DNA of 64,000 nucleotides from Photorhabdus caribbeanensis (GCF_018448885.1 NZ_RCWB01000027.1:1-64000), one strand, 5' to 3'. Shown: positions 47,626 to 59,080, counted from the stretch's first letter. Made by a program: numbers and translations. The notes: generated by a model not told the origin, from the letters alone.

Positions 47626-48945
47626 TTAATTATAAGCACTCTCTCCATGAGAATTAATATCCAACCCTTCCCTTTCAACTTCAACTGTAACTCGCAACCC
47701 TACCAACAGCTCTGCTATTTTAAAAGCAACAAAGGCAACAATGACTGACCAAACCACGCAAACCAGTATACTAAAAGCCTGAATACCAACTTGCTCCAAC
47801 ATGGTTATACCCTCTGCATGCCCGGTTCCTCCCAAAGATTTAGCCGTAAAAACCCCAGTCAGGAGGCAACCTACGATCCCACATACGCCGTGTATACCAA
47901 ATACATCACATACATCGTCAACACGTAACCATCGTTTTAAAGCCACCACCCCCCAAAGTCCGGTAACACCTGCGATCAGACCAATGACTAATGCACCACC
48001 AACACCCACCATTCCAGCAGCAGGTGTAATACCAACCAACCCAGCAATACAGCCTGAACATGCTCCTAAAAGAGATGGTTTATTACGAAAAAGCCATTCT
48101 GCAAAAACCCATGACAGGATAGCGGCAGCAGTCGCCACAATAGTATTTAAAAATGCCAGAGCGGCTATCTCATTAGCAGCACTCGCAGAACCAGCATTAA
48201 AACCAAACCAACCAATATAGAGCACAGCAGTACCAGTGAAGACCATCGGCAAATTATGTGGTTTAAATGCCTCTTTGCCAAAACCAGTACGTTTTCCTAG
48301 CAAGTAAGCACCAACTAATCCAGCTACAGCAGCGTTAACATGGACAACCGTACCACCAGCAAAATCCAATGCTCCATCCTGCGAAAGTACACCACCCCCC
48401 CAAACCATATGCGCCATAGGCAGGTAAGAAAATGTCAACCACAGCACACTAAAAATTAACAAAGCCGAAAAGCGAATACGCTCCCCTAATGCACCAATAA
48501 TCAAAGCAACTGTGATACAAGCGAAAGAACCTTGAAATGCCACATGAATTAGCTGATAAAAATTGCCACTTAAGTCAGTGAATGCCAAATTCTTTAGCAT
48601 CATTTGACCAAAACCGCCGAAAAAACCATTCCCTGGTTCAAAAGCCAGGCTGTAACCGTAAATCACCCATAATACACATACCAGAGCAAAGCTCACCATA
48701 ACCTGAGCCATTAGCGATAAAACGTTTTTGCTCCGTAACAATCCACCATAAAACAGAGCAATTCCTGGAATAGTCATAAATAGAACAAGGACTGTACAAA
48801 TCATCATAAAAGCATTATCAGCTTTATCAGCAACGCCTTCCGCAGCCTGAGATAATGATGGTACACAACTGGCCACAATACCGGCAGCCACTGAGAATTG
48901 TCTTTTCACATCTATCTTTACTATCAGTGGGTTACAGTGCCGCAT
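47626..48945 (-). CDS. amtB: ammonium transporter AmtB
   Basis: AmtB is the trimeric ammonium channel of the inner membrane. The 439-residue form begins at ATG 48945 with GGAG upstream; it has a cleavable signal ending SQA-A and then eleven membrane helices. Conserved Amt blocks are visible (FYGGLLRSKN, DFAGGTVVHVNAAVAGL, DVFGIHGVCGIVGCLLTG with a pore-region histidine). The start overlaps the glnK stop by 14 nt, so the two are translated together and GlnK can plug the channel when nitrogen is ample. Confidence 0.96.
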   Translation of the reverse strand: MRHCNPLIVKIDVKRQFSVAAGIVASCVPSLSQAAEGVADKADNAFMMICTVLVLFMTIPGIALFYGGLLRSKNVLSLMAQVMVSFALVCVLWVIYGYSLAFEPGNGFFGGFGQMMLKNLAFTDLSGNFYQLIHVAFQGSFACITVALIIGALGERIRFSALLIFSVLWLTFSYLPMAHMVWGGGVLSQDGALDFAGGTVVHVNAAVAGLVGAYLLGKRTGFGKEAFKPHNLPMVFTGTAVLYIGWFGFNAGSASAANEIAALAFLNTIVATAAAILSWVFAEWLFRNKPSLLGACSGCIAGLVGITPAAGMVGVGGALVIGLIAGVTGLWGVVALKRWLRVDDVCDVFGIHGVCGIVGCLLTGVFTAKSLGGTGHAEGITMLEQVGIQAFSILVCVVWSVIVAFVAFKIAELLVGLRVTVEVEREGLDINSHGESAYN

Positions 48946-49270
48946 CGTTAGTTTCTCCTGTTCTAATACGAATAGCCTGTTGTAATTCAATGACAAAGAT
49001 TTTACCGTCGCCAACTTTTCCAGTGAAAGCTGATTGCTGAATAGCATGAATTACCTCCTCAACCAATTCATCTGCTACAGCAATATCTATCTTTATTTTA
49101 GGCAAAAAATTGACACTATATTCAGCTCCACGGTATAGCTCCGCATGTCCTTTCTGACGTCCAAATCCTTTTACCTCTGTTATGGTCAATCCCTGAACAC
49201 CAAGACCAGAGAGAACTTCCCGAATATCCTCCAATTTGAATGGTTTTATAATTGTCGTAATGAGCTTCAT
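48932..49270 (-). CDS. glnK: nitrogen regulatory PII protein GlnK
   Basis: GlnK is the PII signal protein that binds and closes AmtB. The 112-residue form starts at ATG 49270 (MKLITTIIKPFKLED) with AAGGGGG upstream. The T-loop carries the uridylylated Tyr51 (YRGAEYSVNF). The open frame from 49318 runs into the sigma-54 promoter and is not used. Transcription is nitrogen-controlled, shown by a sigma-54 promoter and an NtrC site upstream. Confidence 0.97.
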   Translation of the reverse strand: MKLITTIIKPFKLEDIREVLSGLGVQGLTITEVKGFGRQKGHAELYRGAEYSVNFLPKIKIDIAVADELVEEVIHAIQQSAFTGKVGDGKIFVIELQQAIRIRTGETNDAAL

Positions 49271-49313
49271 ATATCCCCCTTCCATCCGGCTATTATGTTT
49301 ACAATAAAGAAAT

Positions 49314-49329
49314 AGCAAGGGGTGTGCCA
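49314..49329 (-). promoter_or_regulatory. sigma-54 promoter of glnK-amtB
   Basis: On the - strand TGGCAC, 5 nt, TTGCT matches the -24/-12 sigma-54 consensus exactly. It lies 44 nt before the glnK start. Confidence 0.93.
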
Positions 49330-49396
49330 GAATCTAAAAACATATAAAAATCAAATAATAATAAAGAGAATAAAAATTATGGGGAATAAGAAGGGA

Positions 49397-49419
49397 GGAG
49401 AGCAGCGAATATACTCTCC
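49397..49419 (-). terminator. weak hairpin after mdlB
   Basis: GGAGAG (49397-49402) and CTCTCC (49414-49419) can pair, with CCCTTCTTATT following on the - strand. It lies between mdlB and the glnK promoter. Confidence 0.4.
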
Positions 49420-49426
49420 CTTGAAC

Positions 49427-49441
49427 GCACCAAATTAGTGC
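49427..49441. promoter_or_regulatory. NtrC enhancer site for glnK-amtB
   Basis: The dyad GCAC, 7 nt, GTGC matches the NtrC consensus core and lies about 110 bp upstream of the sigma-54 promoter, directly after the mdlB stop. Confidence 0.7.
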
Positions 49442-49449
49442 AAATCTGA

Positions 49450-51234
49450 TTAAACTAGTACCTCTTTCTCAGAGATTGTGCCACATTCATTTAGCGTCTC
49501 ACCTACTTGTTGCAACTGATACATCTGATAATAACGCCCACGACTTGCCAATAATTGTTGATGGCATCCTTGTTCAACAACTGCACCACGATGCAGCACC
49601 AGAATAGTATCAGCTTCCACAATGGTAGACAGACGATGAGCAATCACGATCAATGTTGTTTGTTGACGAATCAATCTCAAGGCTTGCTGTACCGCCTGTT
49701 CCGTACCAGAATCAATATTTGCAGTCGCTTCATCAAGGATCAAAATTTGTGGCGTTTGCACCAACACTCTCGCCATAGCAAGCAATTGTTTTTGACCGGC
49801 CGATAATGTATTACCCTGTTCTCCCAAGATAGTATGAAGTCCATCAGGTAATGTACGCACTAATTCAGCTAACTGAACAGTTTCCAGTACTTGCCAAACC
49901 TTCTCTTCTGAAATATTCCGACCAAGGGTAATATTGTCAAAGAAAGTGTCAGCAAGAACAACCGGGTCCTGCTGAACTATTGCTACACCATTGCGTAACA
50001 CCGAATGAGACAGAGATGATACAGGCCGACCATCAAGATAAATTTCCCCTTTCTGCCACGGGTAATACCCCATCAGCAAATTTGCCAGCGTACTTTTACC
50101 ACTTCCGGTATGACCAACCAAAGCAACAAAACCATGAGCCGGAACTTGTAAATTAATATCTTGTAAAATTATTTTTCCATGCCGGTAGGCAAAACTGACA
50201 TTTTCTATATCAATTCGACCACTGGACAGTGGCTGGCTATCCATGCCATAACCTTGCTGAGGGCTATCCATTAATTCAAATATTCTCTCACCAGAAACGA
50301 CAGCTTGTTGCAGAATCGATTGCTGAGATGTCAGTTCAATCAGTGGTTCATTCAACCGCCCCAAATAATTAATAAAAGCATACAATATCCCGACACCAAT
50401 CGCCCCTGGCCCGCTGATTCCAAACAACACGATAAGACCGCACAATACCATAGCAGATAGAAAACTCAGTAGTGGGCGCAACAAAAGCCCATCTAATCTC
50501 AACGCTTGCATTCTCGCCTGATAATGAGCCCGACTGGTTGACAACATACGTTCACCAAAACGCGCCTGCTGCCGAAACTGCTGAACAACATTCATTCCAT
50601 TAATGACTTCGTTAAACTCATCATTAATATCAGCCAAATAACTACGCACCCGACGGACAATTGGCGTACTGAAATGCTGATATATCGCCATAACAATCAA
50701 GACGACAGGAAAAATAAGAATTGCAATCAATGCCATGCGCCATTCCAATATAAACATGGCAATCAGCATCGCACCAATCAATGCCATACTGCGAAATACC
50801 GTAGGAACTACATTGACATAAAGATCTTTAATGACTTCAGTATCATTCGTTACACGGGAAATCAACTGCCCTACCGGTTGATTATCAAAAGCACTCAGAG
50901 GCTGGCGCAATGCGGCATTCATTACATCAGTACGAAGCTGCTGAACCACATCAACTGACACTTGATTGAACAATAAAGCCTGAAAATAATGTAATACAGC
51001 CGTAATCAGTTGCAGAACAATAAAAATTATAGCCAACCCGATAACCACCTTAGTCGGCATATTACCTGTTGCAACCATATTATCGATAAAGTAACTAATG
51101 AGAACTGGACCACTGACTTCCGCAATTGCTGCCCCCCATAACATGAGTACAGCTAGCCCCAACGGCTTACGATAATTCTTGCCATAAACCAGCAGACGCT
51201 TCAGAGACGGCCACAATTGACGAACTTTAGTCAT
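49450..51234 (-). CDS. mdlB: ABC exporter half-transporter MdlB
   Basis: This 594-residue protein has a six-helix exporter domain (about 20-320) and an ABC domain with Walker [10 protein letters not shown], signature [14 protein letters not shown], Walker [13 protein letters not shown] and the switch IVIAHRLS. It pairs with MdlA as a heterodimer resembling bacterial multidrug exporters. Its start overlaps the mdlA stop by 8 nt. Substrate not established. Confidence 0.95.
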   Translation of the reverse strand: MTKVRQLWPSLKRLLVYGKNYRKPLGLAVLMLWGAAIAEVSGPVLISYFIDNMVATGNMPTKVVIGLAIIFIVLQLITAVLHYFQALLFNQVSVDVVQQLRTDVMNAALRQPLSAFDNQPVGQLISRVTNDTEVIKDLYVNVVPTVFRSMALIGAMLIAMFILEWRMALIAILIFPVVLIVMAIYQHFSTPIVRRVRSYLADINDEFNEVINGMNVVQQFRQQARFGERMLSTSRAHYQARMQALRLDGLLLRPLLSFLSAMVLCGLIVLFGISGPGAIGVGILYAFINYLGRLNEPLIELTSQQSILQQAVVSGERIFELMDSPQQGYGMDSQPLSSGRIDIENVSFAYRHGKIILQDINLQVPAHGFVALVGHTGSGKSTLANLLMGYYPWQKGEIYLDGRPVSSLSHSVLRNGVAIVQQDPVVLADTFFDNITLGRNISEEKVWQVLETVQLAELVRTLPDGLHTILGEQGNTLSAGQKQLLAMARVLVQTPQILILDEATANIDSGTEQAVQQALRLIRQQTTLIVIAHRLSTIVEADTILVLHRGAVVEQGCHQQLLASRGRYYQMYQLQQVGETLNECGTISEKEVLV

Positions 51235-52996
51235 CTTTATCTCCTTCTACTGTTTCCTCATCATCCAATGCTGCTTCAAGTTGCTGATAATAATACATAT
51301 CACGATACCATCCTGACTGCTCCGCCAGTTGCTGATGCCGCCCTTGATGTATAACAGAACCTTGCTGCATCACCAGGATATTATCAGCATCAGTTAATGC
51401 AGACAGGCGGTGAGCACTAATAATAACCGTCCGTTGCTGCCTCCACTGACTGAGGTTTTGTAGGATATTATGTTCAGTTTGCCCATCAACCGCAGATAAA
51501 GCGTCATCCAGAATCAGAATCTCTGCATCTAAAAGTAATGCTCTTGCAATGGAAATACGCTGCTTCTGACCACCAGAAAGCATTACCCCACGCTCGCCTA
51601 CTTCTGTCTGATACCCCTCAGGTAAACGAAGAATATCTTCATGAACATTGGCAAGGCGGGCAACTTCTTCAATCTGTTCCTGTGTTGCATCAGGACGCCC
51701 CAAAGCAATATTTCTGGCAACTGTGTCTGAAAATAAAAAAGGGGTTTGATTGACAACAGCAAATCGTGCTCGCCATTCATCCAACCTGATATCCGCAATT
51801 TTGAGCGACTGGAAAAGAATTTCCCCATCAGTCACATCAAACTGCCTCTGTATCAGCGCAAGTAATGTGCTCTTACCTGAACCAGTTGGACCACAGATCC
51901 CTAATAACTGTCCAGGTAATAACTGGAAATTAATTTGATTGAGAGCAGTTTTGTTGCTTTGCGGATAATTAAACGCTTTGATATTCACATCCAGAATACC
52001 GCGTTTAGGCAATAAATGACCAATACCATCCTCAATAACCGGAGGCTCTTGTAACAAACTACGGATACGACTATAAGCGGCACTTCCCCGTTCAACGATA
52101 TTAAACATCCATGCCAGCGCCAACATTGGCCAAATCATTAAGCCAAGGTACATCACAAAACTAGTAAGCTCACCAAGTGTTAAAACACCATTTAACACCA
52201 TCCAGCTACCACCACCGATAGCCAATAAGTTTGACATACCGATGGCAATAAAAATTGTCGGATCAAATCGAGCATCCACCCTAGCAACATACATATTCTT
52301 ACGACCGGCTTCCACTGCAACTTGTTCAAACTGATTTGATTGCAAATCTTCAAGGCCAAACGCCTTAATCATACGAATACTGGTCAGACTCTCTTGAGCC
52401 TGATTATTAAGAGCAGAAAATGCCCCTTGTGCAGATTTGAAACGTCGATGAAGTTGATCACCATATCGTTTAATAATGATTGCCATAATCGGCATAGGTA
52501 ACAGAGACAGTAAAGTTAGTTGCCAACTAATTTGTATACTCATCACAATCAGCACTGCACAGCCCATAACTAGCGAATCAACTAACGTAAGCACACCTTC
52601 ACCGGCAGCAAATACTACCCGATCCACATCATTAGTAGCACGGGCCATTAAATCTCCCGTGCGGTGACGCAAATAAAATTCAGAGCTTTGTCGGCTAAGT
52701 TGCTGGTAAAAATTATTCCGCAATTTAACCGCTAATTGGTATGACGCCCCAAATAACCATAAACGCCATATATAACGCAAGATATAGACAATCAATGCGA
52801 TAATCAGTATAACACCCGCCCACACCGTCAATTGGTAAAATGACATAGACGCAGTGCTGATCCCATCAACGATTACACCCACCAGATATGGAGGAATGAG
52901 TAGTAGAATAGAAATAATAATAAGCAGAGTCACTGCCCCAAGATAGCGACGCCACTCGCTACGGAAGTACCAACTTAATTGAGAAAACAATCTCAC
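51227..52996 (-). CDS. mdlA: ABC exporter half-transporter MdlA
   Basis: This 589-residue partner of MdlB has an exporter domain and an ABC domain with Walker [10 protein letters not shown], signature [14 protein letters not shown] and Walker [13 protein letters not shown]. The D in place of the usual catalytic E marks a degenerate site, common in heterodimeric exporters, and E. coli MdlA shows the same. The frame opens at 53044, but GTG 52996 (reading [11 protein letters not shown]) fits the family N terminus and length of 590. Confidence 0.93.
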   Translation of the reverse strand: MRLFSQLSWYFRSEWRRYLGAVTLLIIISILLLIPPYLVGVIVDGISTASMSFYQLTVWAGVILIIALIVYILRYIWRLWLFGASYQLAVKLRNNFYQQLSRQSSEFYLRHRTGDLMARATNDVDRVVFAAGEGVLTLVDSLVMGCAVLIVMSIQISWQLTLLSLLPMPIMAIIIKRYGDQLHRRFKSAQGAFSALNNQAQESLTSIRMIKAFGLEDLQSNQFEQVAVEAGRKNMYVARVDARFDPTIFIAIGMSNLLAIGGGSWMVLNGVLTLGELTSFVMYLGLMIWPMLALAWMFNIVERGSAAYSRIRSLLQEPPVIEDGIGHLLPKRGILDVNIKAFNYPQSNKTALNQINFQLLPGQLLGICGPTGSGKSTLLALIQRQFDVTDGEILFQSLKIADIRLDEWRARFAVVNQTPFLFSDTVARNIALGRPDATQEQIEEVARLANVHEDILRLPEGYQTEVGERGVMLSGGQKQRISIARALLLDAEILILDDALSAVDGQTEHNILQNLSQWRQQRTVIISAHRLSALTDADNILVMQQGSVIHQGRHQQLAEQSGWYRDMYYYQQLEAALDDEETVEGDKDD

Positions 52997-53082
52997 ACGT
53001 GTATATCCCGAAATGAAATAGATAGTAGAAATGTTGAACGACACTCAGAATAATTGACTTAACGCAATGAACTAATAACCGG

Positions 53083-53544
53083 TTAATCTGGTATCGGTAA
53101 TGCTGTAGTGTATTTGATTTTTTCCATTGCAAAACTCGACGTTACATCAATCAACCCCGGAACACCATTAACCATACGCTTGTAGAAAAGATCATAACTT
53201 TTCATATCCACAACTTCCACGTGCATTAAATAATCACACTCACCAGCCATACGATAAAAAGCGAGGACTTCCGGCATTTGCTTTATAAATGCAACAAATT
53301 GTTCATACCAACTACTGTTATGCTGCTGAGTTCTGATCGTAACAATCACTGTCAGCCCTAATCCTAATTTTTCGCTATCAAGCAAAGCAACTTTGCCAAC
53401 GATATAGCCTTCATCTTCAAGTCGTTTTAGCCGTTTCCAACAAGGAGTAGAAGTAAGATTAACAGCTTCCGCCAATGCATTCAGAGACAGACTACAATCT
53501 TTCTGTAGTAGCTTAAGCAACTTGCGGTCTGTTTTATCCAACAT
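53083..53544 (-). CDS. decR: Lrp/AsnC-family cysteine regulator DecR (YbaO)
   Basis: This 153-residue regulator activates cysteine-detoxifying genes when cysteine accumulates. It has an N-terminal helix-turn-helix ([24 protein letters not shown]) and a C-terminal RAM ligand domain with [11 protein letters not shown]. It is divergent from a PLP-dependent cysteine-lyase-like gene, the arrangement known in Salmonella (cdsH) and Pantoea (ccdA/ccdR), which supports the assignment. Confidence 0.93.
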   Translation of the reverse strand: MLDKTDRKLLKLLQKDCSLSLNALAEAVNLTSTPCWKRLKRLEDEGYIVGKVALLDSEKLGLGLTVIVTIRTQQHNSSWYEQFVAFIKQMPEVLAFYRMAGECDYLMHVEVVDMKSYDLFYKRMVNGVPGLIDVTSSFAMEKIKYTTALPIPD

Positions 53545-53673
53545 AGCTACCTCTTATAGAAAATTTTTCCATAAAGAAACCACATATTAAGAAAAATAAC
53601 AATCTATTTCTCCCAGCACCAAGTTAATATCTACCCGCCGCCAATTATTTTTAAATTATAGAGTTAATAATTA

Positions 53674-54726
53674 ATGTCACACAGTTGGACTACCAAGGCA
53701 ATCAGAGAGATTCAAGCAGACCATCAACGCAGCTCTGATACTCATCTTATCCGCCTTAATTTGCCAGTTTTTCCAGGTATCCATTTATATCTAAAAGATG
53801 AAAGCACCCATCCAACCGGTAGTCTGAAACACAGGCTTGCTCGCTCTTTATTCCTTTACGCACTGAGTAATGGCTGGATAAAGGAAGGTACCCCGGTTAT
53901 TGAATCCTCATCGGGTAGTACCGCTGTATCCGAAGCCTATTTTGCCCGCCTACTTGGATTACCTTTTATTGCTGTTATGCCCTCATACACCGCGAAACGT
54001 AAAATCCAGGAAATTGAATTTTATGGTGGTAAATGCCATTTTGTTAACCATTCAGCACAAATTTATGACGAGTCAGAACGACTAGCGAAAGAACTAAATG
54101 GCCATTATATGGATCAATTTACTTATGCCGAAAGAGCAACAGACTGGCGAGGTAACAACAATATTGCTGAAAGTATTTTTCGCCAGATGCAAATGGAACC
54201 ATTTCCTGAACCAGATTATATCGTTATGAGCGCTGGTACTGGGGGAACTTCTGCAACTTTAGGACGCTATATCCGTTACCAAGGGCATAACACTAAACTG
54301 ATTGTTGTCGATCCAGAAAACTCTATATTCTATGACTATTACCGTCAAAATTGCTGTGATATTCGTGGCAATTATAGTAGCAAGATTGAGGGTATTGGCC
54401 GCCCTAGAGCAGAGCCTTCTTTTATTCCCTCGGTTATTGATGACATGATCCAAATACCTGATTGCGCCAGCATTGCAACAATTTACTGGCTGGAAAAATT
54501 ATTAGGCAGAAAAGTTGGAGCATCTACGGGAACCAATGTCTGGGGAGCTCTCCTGCTTGCTAACCAAATGCATGAACGTGGAGAACAAGGCGCAATAGTA
54601 ACTTTGCTGTGCGACAGTGGTGAACGTTATCTCGATACCTATTACAACCCAGATTGGGTAAAAAATAACATTGGCGATATTTCACCTTATCTCAAACAAC
54701 TACCCAATTTCCGTGGTTATAAGTAA
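53674..54726 (+). CDS. cdsH: PLP-dependent L-cysteine desulfhydrase (CdsH/CcdA type)
   Basis: This 350-residue fold-type II PLP enzyme of the cysteine-synthase family likely degrades L-cysteine to pyruvate, ammonia and sulfide. The PLP lysine lies in [11 protein letters not shown], the substrate loop is [12 protein letters not shown], and the phosphate-binding glycine loop is [13 protein letters not shown]. The divergent decR next to it is the known regulator. E. coli K-12 has ybaE and cof near here instead. queC begins 32 nt downstream on the same strand. Confidence 0.88.
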   Translation: MSHSWTTKAIREIQADHQRSSDTHLIRLNLPVFPGIHLYLKDESTHPTGSLKHRLARSLFLYALSNGWIKEGTPVIESSSGSTAVSEAYFARLLGLPFIAVMPSYTAKRKIQEIEFYGGKCHFVNHSAQIYDESERLAKELNGHYMDQFTYAERATDWRGNNNIAESIFRQMQMEPFPEPDYIVMSAGTGGTSATLGRYIRYQGHNTKLIVVDPENSIFYDYYRQNCCDIRGNYSSKIEGIGRPRAEPSFIPSVIDDMIQIPDCASIATIYWLEKLLGRKVGASTGTNVWGALLLANQMHERGEQGAIVTLLCDSGERYLDTYYNPDWVKNNIGDISPYLKQLPNFRGYK

Positions 54727-54758
54727 CATAACCATTTTATTCCAATGAGGATGTTACA

Positions 54759-55457
54759 ATGAGACGAGCGGTTGTTGTATTCAGTGGCGGGCAAGATTCC
54801 ACGACCTGCCTGATTCAAGCAATTAATCAATATGACGAAGTACATTGTGTCACTTTTGATTATGGTCAGCGCCATCGCGCCGAAATTGATGTTGCGCGTA
54901 ATGTCAGCCATTCTCTTGGTGTTGTCGCACATAAAGTACTGGATGTCACATTACTTAATGAACTGGCTCTCAGCAGTTTGACTCGTGATAACATCCCTGT
55001 TCCCGATCACAGTGAAAGTGAAAAAAGCGCTATACCCAGTACATTTGTCCCTGGGCGCAATATTTTGTTCCTGACACTGGCTGCTATATATGCTTATCAA
55101 GTTGAAGCTGAAGCAGTTATTACTGGAGTATGCGAAACTGACTTCTCCGGTTATCCTGATTGCCGCGATGAATTTGTCAAGGCACTGAATAAAGCGGTAA
55201 GCCTTGGCATTGCCCGTGATATCCGTTTTGAAACGCCATTAATGTGGCTAAACAAAGCTGAAACTTGGGCATTGTCCGACTACTACCAACATTTAGACTT
55301 TGTTCGTAGTCAGACGCTAACTTGCTACAACGGCATTCAAGGTAATGGATGTGGTACATGTGCAGCTTGTCATCTCAGAGCTAACGGATTAGAACAATAT
55401 TTGAATGCTCCGGAGAAAATAATGACTGAAATGAAAGCAAAAACACATTTAGTTTAA
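54759..55457 (+). CDS. queC: 7-cyano-7-deazaguanine synthase QueC
   Basis: QueC makes preQ0 from carboxydeazaguanine in the pathway to queuosine in tRNA. The 232-residue protein has the PP-loop [11 protein letters not shown] and a C-terminal four-cysteine zinc site (C ... GNGCGTCAAC). TGAGGA precedes the ATG. No preQ1 riboswitch fits into the 32-nt gap upstream. Confidence 0.97.
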   Translation: MRRAVVVFSGGQDSTTCLIQAINQYDEVHCVTFDYGQRHRAEIDVARNVSHSLGVVAHKVLDVTLLNELALSSLTRDNIPVPDHSESEKSAIPSTFVPGRNILFLTLAAIYAYQVEAEAVITGVCETDFSGYPDCRDEFVKALNKAVSLGIARDIRFETPLMWLNKAETWALSDYYQHLDFVRSQTLTCYNGIQGNGCGTCAACHLRANGLEQYLNAPEKIMTEMKAKTHLV

Positions 55458-55466
55458 TCCAAATGG

Positions 55467-55500
55467 CAATGAGAGCCTTCCCCTCTCATTGTCCTGTTTT
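55467..55500 (+). terminator. terminator of queC, overlapping the fadM stop
   Basis: CAATGAGAG (55467-55475) and CTCTCATTG (55483-55491) form a perfect 9-bp stem followed by TCCTGTTTT. The T-run lies in the last codons of the convergent fadM. Confidence 0.8.
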
Positions 55501-55893
55501 CACCAAAGCCCCCATTATTTCACGTAATTCACCTTCAATAGATAACGCTCTTTGCGTTTTTCTATCAATCCAGACAAACGTAGTCTTAGCATCTGCAATG
55601 AGTTGATTGTTCCTTCTGCGTATGATTTCCTGAGAAAATACACCACTTCTATTTCTCAGCTCCGTCAATCGGCAATCCACTTCCAATTCATCGCCAAGAA
55701 CTGCTGAACTGCGATAATTGATATTAATGTTGACCACTGCAAACCCAACATTGTTTTTCTGTATCCATTCCACTACAGAATGCTTATGCAACCATTCCCA
55801 CCGAGCACTTTCCAGAAACTCCAAATAGCGAGCATTGTTCACATGCTGAAACAAATCTATATGATAACCATGAACTTTTATAATTGAACTCAT
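55486..55893 (-). CDS. fadM: long-chain acyl-CoA thioesterase III FadM (YbaW)
   Basis: This 135-residue hotdog-fold thioesterase is of the 4-hydroxybenzoyl-CoA type. VHGYHIDLFQHVNNARYLEFLESARW near the N terminus carries the catalytic Asp with the H-x-N-N-A-R-Y motif. FadM in E. coli cleaves dienoyl-CoA by-products of oleate breakdown. It lies between queC and ybaV as in E. coli. Confidence 0.94.
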   Translation of the reverse strand: MSSIIKVHGYHIDLFQHVNNARYLEFLESARWEWLHKHSVVEWIQKNNVGFAVVNININYRSSAVLGDELEVDCRLTELRNRSGVFSQEIIRRRNNQLIADAKTTFVWIDRKTQRALSIEGELREIMGALVKTGQ

Positions 55894-56000
55894 AATATTG
55901 CCTTTATGTTAAAGTCACTCATCTGACCAGGTTGATTTCACAATAGCAAAACAAAAAATTCACACTAATTAAAGTAATTTATTTGCAACCTTGATCACAA

Positions 56001-56035
56001 CATCCTCATTCATAAAAAAATCATGAATGAGGATG
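56001..56035. terminator. 13-bp perfect inverted repeat downstream of ybaV
   Basis: CATCCTCATTCAT (56001-56013) and ATGAATGAGGATG (56023-56035) are exact inverted copies with a 9-nt loop, just past the ybaV stop. No T-run follows the stem on the - strand, so it may be a terminator of reduced efficiency or a mRNA end structure. Confidence 0.6.
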
Positions 56036-56047
56036 ATAGATAATATA

Positions 56048-56572
<525 letters not shown>

Positions 56573-58444
56573 TTATTCGATATGACCTAACTTAATTTTG
56601 GCTTTTTCACGCAAACTAACCAGTAAAGAATCCAGCATAGCGTTACCCATTTCACTCTGATAGCTATCAGTCATGCTCTTAATTTGTTCTTCGGATACAA
56701 CACCTGGAGTAACTTTATCCAGTTGGAGCAGCACAACATCATCCAAACTATTTTTCGTCAAACCATATTCTGCCTTACCTTCTTTTGGCCGAGGTAACGC
56801 AAATACTGCACCAACTAACACATTATCCTGAGATGTACGCTGAATAACCTGAGGTTCGCCAAATTGAATACCTGCATCTTTCAAGGCTTGCTCACCTTTA
56901 CCTTCTTTTAAAGCAGCCAGTAATTTCTCACTTTCGACTTGAAGTTGTTTTTCAGCTTTCTGACGTTTAACCAGTTCAGTAACTTGCTCTTTAACTTTCT
57001 CGAAAGGCTGTACTGTTTCCGGCTTATAATTATCTACACGCAAAACAAATGCACGATCGCCTTCAACGGAGATAACGTCAGAGTTAGTCCCTGTCGGCCC
57101 CTGCCCATCAACAAGATTACCTTCAAAAATAGCATGAATGACAGCGCCGAAATTAATCTCTACCGGCACACTATTGCGATCAAACCAATCAGTCGTCACA
57201 ACCTTAATACCTGCAACTTCCTCAGCCGCAGCTAGAGATTCATTATCGCTGGTAGCAGCATCACTGACCTTCTGTTGCAGAGCATAGAAAGCATCTACTG
57301 CTTTTTCCTGCTTAACCGTTTTCTCAATTTCAGTGCGAACTTCAGATAAAGGCTTAATTATTTGAGGCTTAACATCATCTAAATGGAAAATAGCGAAACC
57401 ATCAGCAACCTTAATTACAGAAGAAATTTGACCTTTATCTTTCAAATTAGCTTGCTTCAACTCTTCAGGAAGAGCATCCTCTTCTATCCAACCGATCTCA
57501 CCACGATTTTTTGCTGAAAACTTATCCGTTGATTTTTCAGTCGCTAATTTACCAAAATCAGCACCCTTATTTAGCTCATTAAGCACAGTCTTGGCTTCAG
57601 CTTCAGTTGCAAGCTGAATCAGACTATATTTTTTCTGCTCTGGTTGAGTATAACGTTTCAAATTATGCTCATAGTAAGCATCAACATCAGCGGATGTAGC
57701 TGAAACTTTATTCATTTCATCTACAGCATCCATCTTGATATAACTGACTTTCACTTCTTCTGGAGCAATAAAGCTGTTCTTATTTAGATTATAGTAATCT
57801 TGCAAATCTTTATCTGTTACTTCCTGCTGCGCCTGAATTTTCTTCAGCTCCAGTGTAGCCATACGCACAGCTCTCTGTTGCAGAAGCAATTCAGCATTAG
57901 GTTTCACCTCACTAGGCAATGCTATTTCACTACCAGAAAAAGCCATAATTAATTGTTGATTAACTAAATTCTGGCGTGTTTGCTCAGCAAAAAGATCTGG
58001 ACTCATCTTGGAACGGTCGAGCAACTCCAGATATTTGTTGTTATCAAATTTACCGTTTGTCTGAAAGTAAGAAGTATTTCGGATAGAATCCTTAACTTGC
58101 TCATCGCTGGCGGATAAACCCAATTCACGGGAATATTGCTCAATCAGTACACTATTAATTAGACGCTCCAAAGCCTGATTACGAATCTGCTTCATGCTTT
58201 GTTCGTCACTTGCCAACACTGAGAATTTATCTCCCAATTGCTCTTGCAATGCGTTTCTCTCTTGCTGAAACGCCCGCTCCAATTGAGCACGATTGATAGT
58301 CTGGCCATTCACTTCGGCAGCATAACTACCAGCTCCACTTGTCAGATAGCCCCCAACCCCCGTCAAAACAAAAGACAGGATAATGAGAGCCAGCACGATT
58401 TTAAGCACAGGACTGTTTGCCGCCGTGCGTAGGTTGTCCATCAT
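56573..58444 (-). CDS. ppiD: periplasmic folding chaperone PpiD
   Basis: This 623-residue inner-membrane-anchored chaperone is attached near the Sec translocon. It has one N-terminal helix (about 13-34), a SurA-like N domain, and a parvulin-type domain near residues 265-360 (GEIGWIEEDALPEELK...). A C-terminal second parvulin-like part follows. The length equals E. coli PpiD (623). hupB precedes it on the same strand. Confidence 0.96.
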   Translation of the reverse strand: MMDNLRTAANSPVLKIVLALIILSFVLTGVGGYLTSGAGSYAAEVNGQTINRAQLERAFQQERNALQEQLGDKFSVLASDEQSMKQIRNQALERLINSVLIEQYSRELGLSASDEQVKDSIRNTSYFQTNGKFDNNKYLELLDRSKMSPDLFAEQTRQNLVNQQLIMAFSGSEIALPSEVKPNAELLLQQRAVRMATLELKKIQAQQEVTDKDLQDYYNLNKNSFIAPEEVKVSYIKMDAVDEMNKVSATSADVDAYYEHNLKRYTQPEQKKYSLIQLATEAEAKTVLNELNKGADFGKLATEKSTDKFSAKNRGEIGWIEEDALPEELKQANLKDKGQISSVIKVADGFAIFHLDDVKPQIIKPLSEVRTEIEKTVKQEKAVDAFYALQQKVSDAATSDNESLAAAEEVAGIKVVTTDWFDRNSVPVEINFGAVIHAIFEGNLVDGQGPTGTNSDVISVEGDRAFVLRVDNYKPETVQPFEKVKEQVTELVKRQKAEKQLQVESEKLLAALKEGKGEQALKDAGIQFGEPQVIQRTSQDNVLVGAVFALPRPKEGKAEYGLTKNSLDDVVLLQLDKVTPGVVSEEQIKSMTDSYQSEMGNAMLDSLLVSLREKAKIKLGHIE

Positions 58445-58510
58445 AAAGAGGCAAAACTCCGCTTTGGTGAAATTGAAAACGCCATATTACGCTAATTCAA
58501 GCGTTAAGAG

Positions 58511-58541
58511 AAAAAAAGCGCACCAATCAATTGATGCGCTT
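58511..58541 (-). terminator. terminator of hupB
   Basis: An AAGCGCA-type arm pairs with TGCGCTT over a stem containing ATTGAT/ATCAAT. On the - strand it is followed by TTTTTTTCTC. Confidence 0.85.
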
Positions 58542-58621
58542 CTATTTTAGCTTACCAAATCTGTCTCGTCAGTCTATGTTTGCCAATATAACAAGGACTG
58601 ATAAGCAATATTCGGTTTATG

Positions 58622-58897
58622 TCACTCATTAACAGCGTCTTTCAAACCTTTACCTGGACGGAAAGCAGGTACTTTAGCCGCAGCAATTTTGAGCTCTTTT
58701 CCTGTTTGAGGGTTACGGCCTGTACGTGCAGAACGTTCACGAACAGCAAAAGTACCGAATCCCACCAGAGCAACATCATCGCCATCCTTCAATGCACCCG
58801 TTACAGAAGAAATGAATGCATCTACTACACGCCCTGCGGCTGCTTTAGAAATATTAGAGTCAGCAGCAATTTTGTCGATCAGTTGTGATTTATTCAC
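58622..58897 (-). CDS. hupB: DNA-binding protein HU-beta
   Basis: HU-beta is a small histone-like protein that bends and compacts DNA. The 91-residue form begins at GTG 58897 (reading [11 protein letters not shown]), as E. coli hupB also starts with GTG; GGGGATG lies upstream. The open frame from 58912 adds five non-family residues. The arm motif GRNPQTGKE and [13 protein letters not shown] are visible. Confidence 0.96.
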   Translation of the reverse strand: MNKSQLIDKIAADSNISKAAAGRVVDAFISSVTGALKDGDDVALVGFGTFAVRERSARTGRNPQTGKELKIAAAKVPAFRPGKGLKDAVNE

Positions 58898-59052
58898 TCT
58901 TATCATCCCCATATAGTTTTTACTACCGCATCAGAATCCAACGGACAACCCGATAGCAGTGCCGTTATATCAATCCTTTCCGATATTGGCAAGAAATCAT
59001 AAGACAACAAAATATTTATTAGACAGCTCATCCAAGTTAGCAATACAAAAAA

Positions 59053-59080
59053 GCTGGTAAGCTTGAATTCACTTACCAGC
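59053..59080 (-). terminator. terminator of lon
   Basis: GCTGGTAAG (59053-59061) and CTTACCAGC (59072-59080) form a perfect 9-bp stem. On the - strand it is followed by TTTTTT. Confidence 0.9.

Noticed and set aside
47801-48220. 139-codon open frame opposite amtB
   Set aside because: It is rich in P and T and lies wholly antisense to conserved membrane helices of amtB, with no ribosome site. It is a shadow frame.
54727-54758. preQ1 riboswitch before queC
   Set aside because: The gap is 32 nt and contains only a ribosome-binding site. No pseudoknot-forming sequence is seen.
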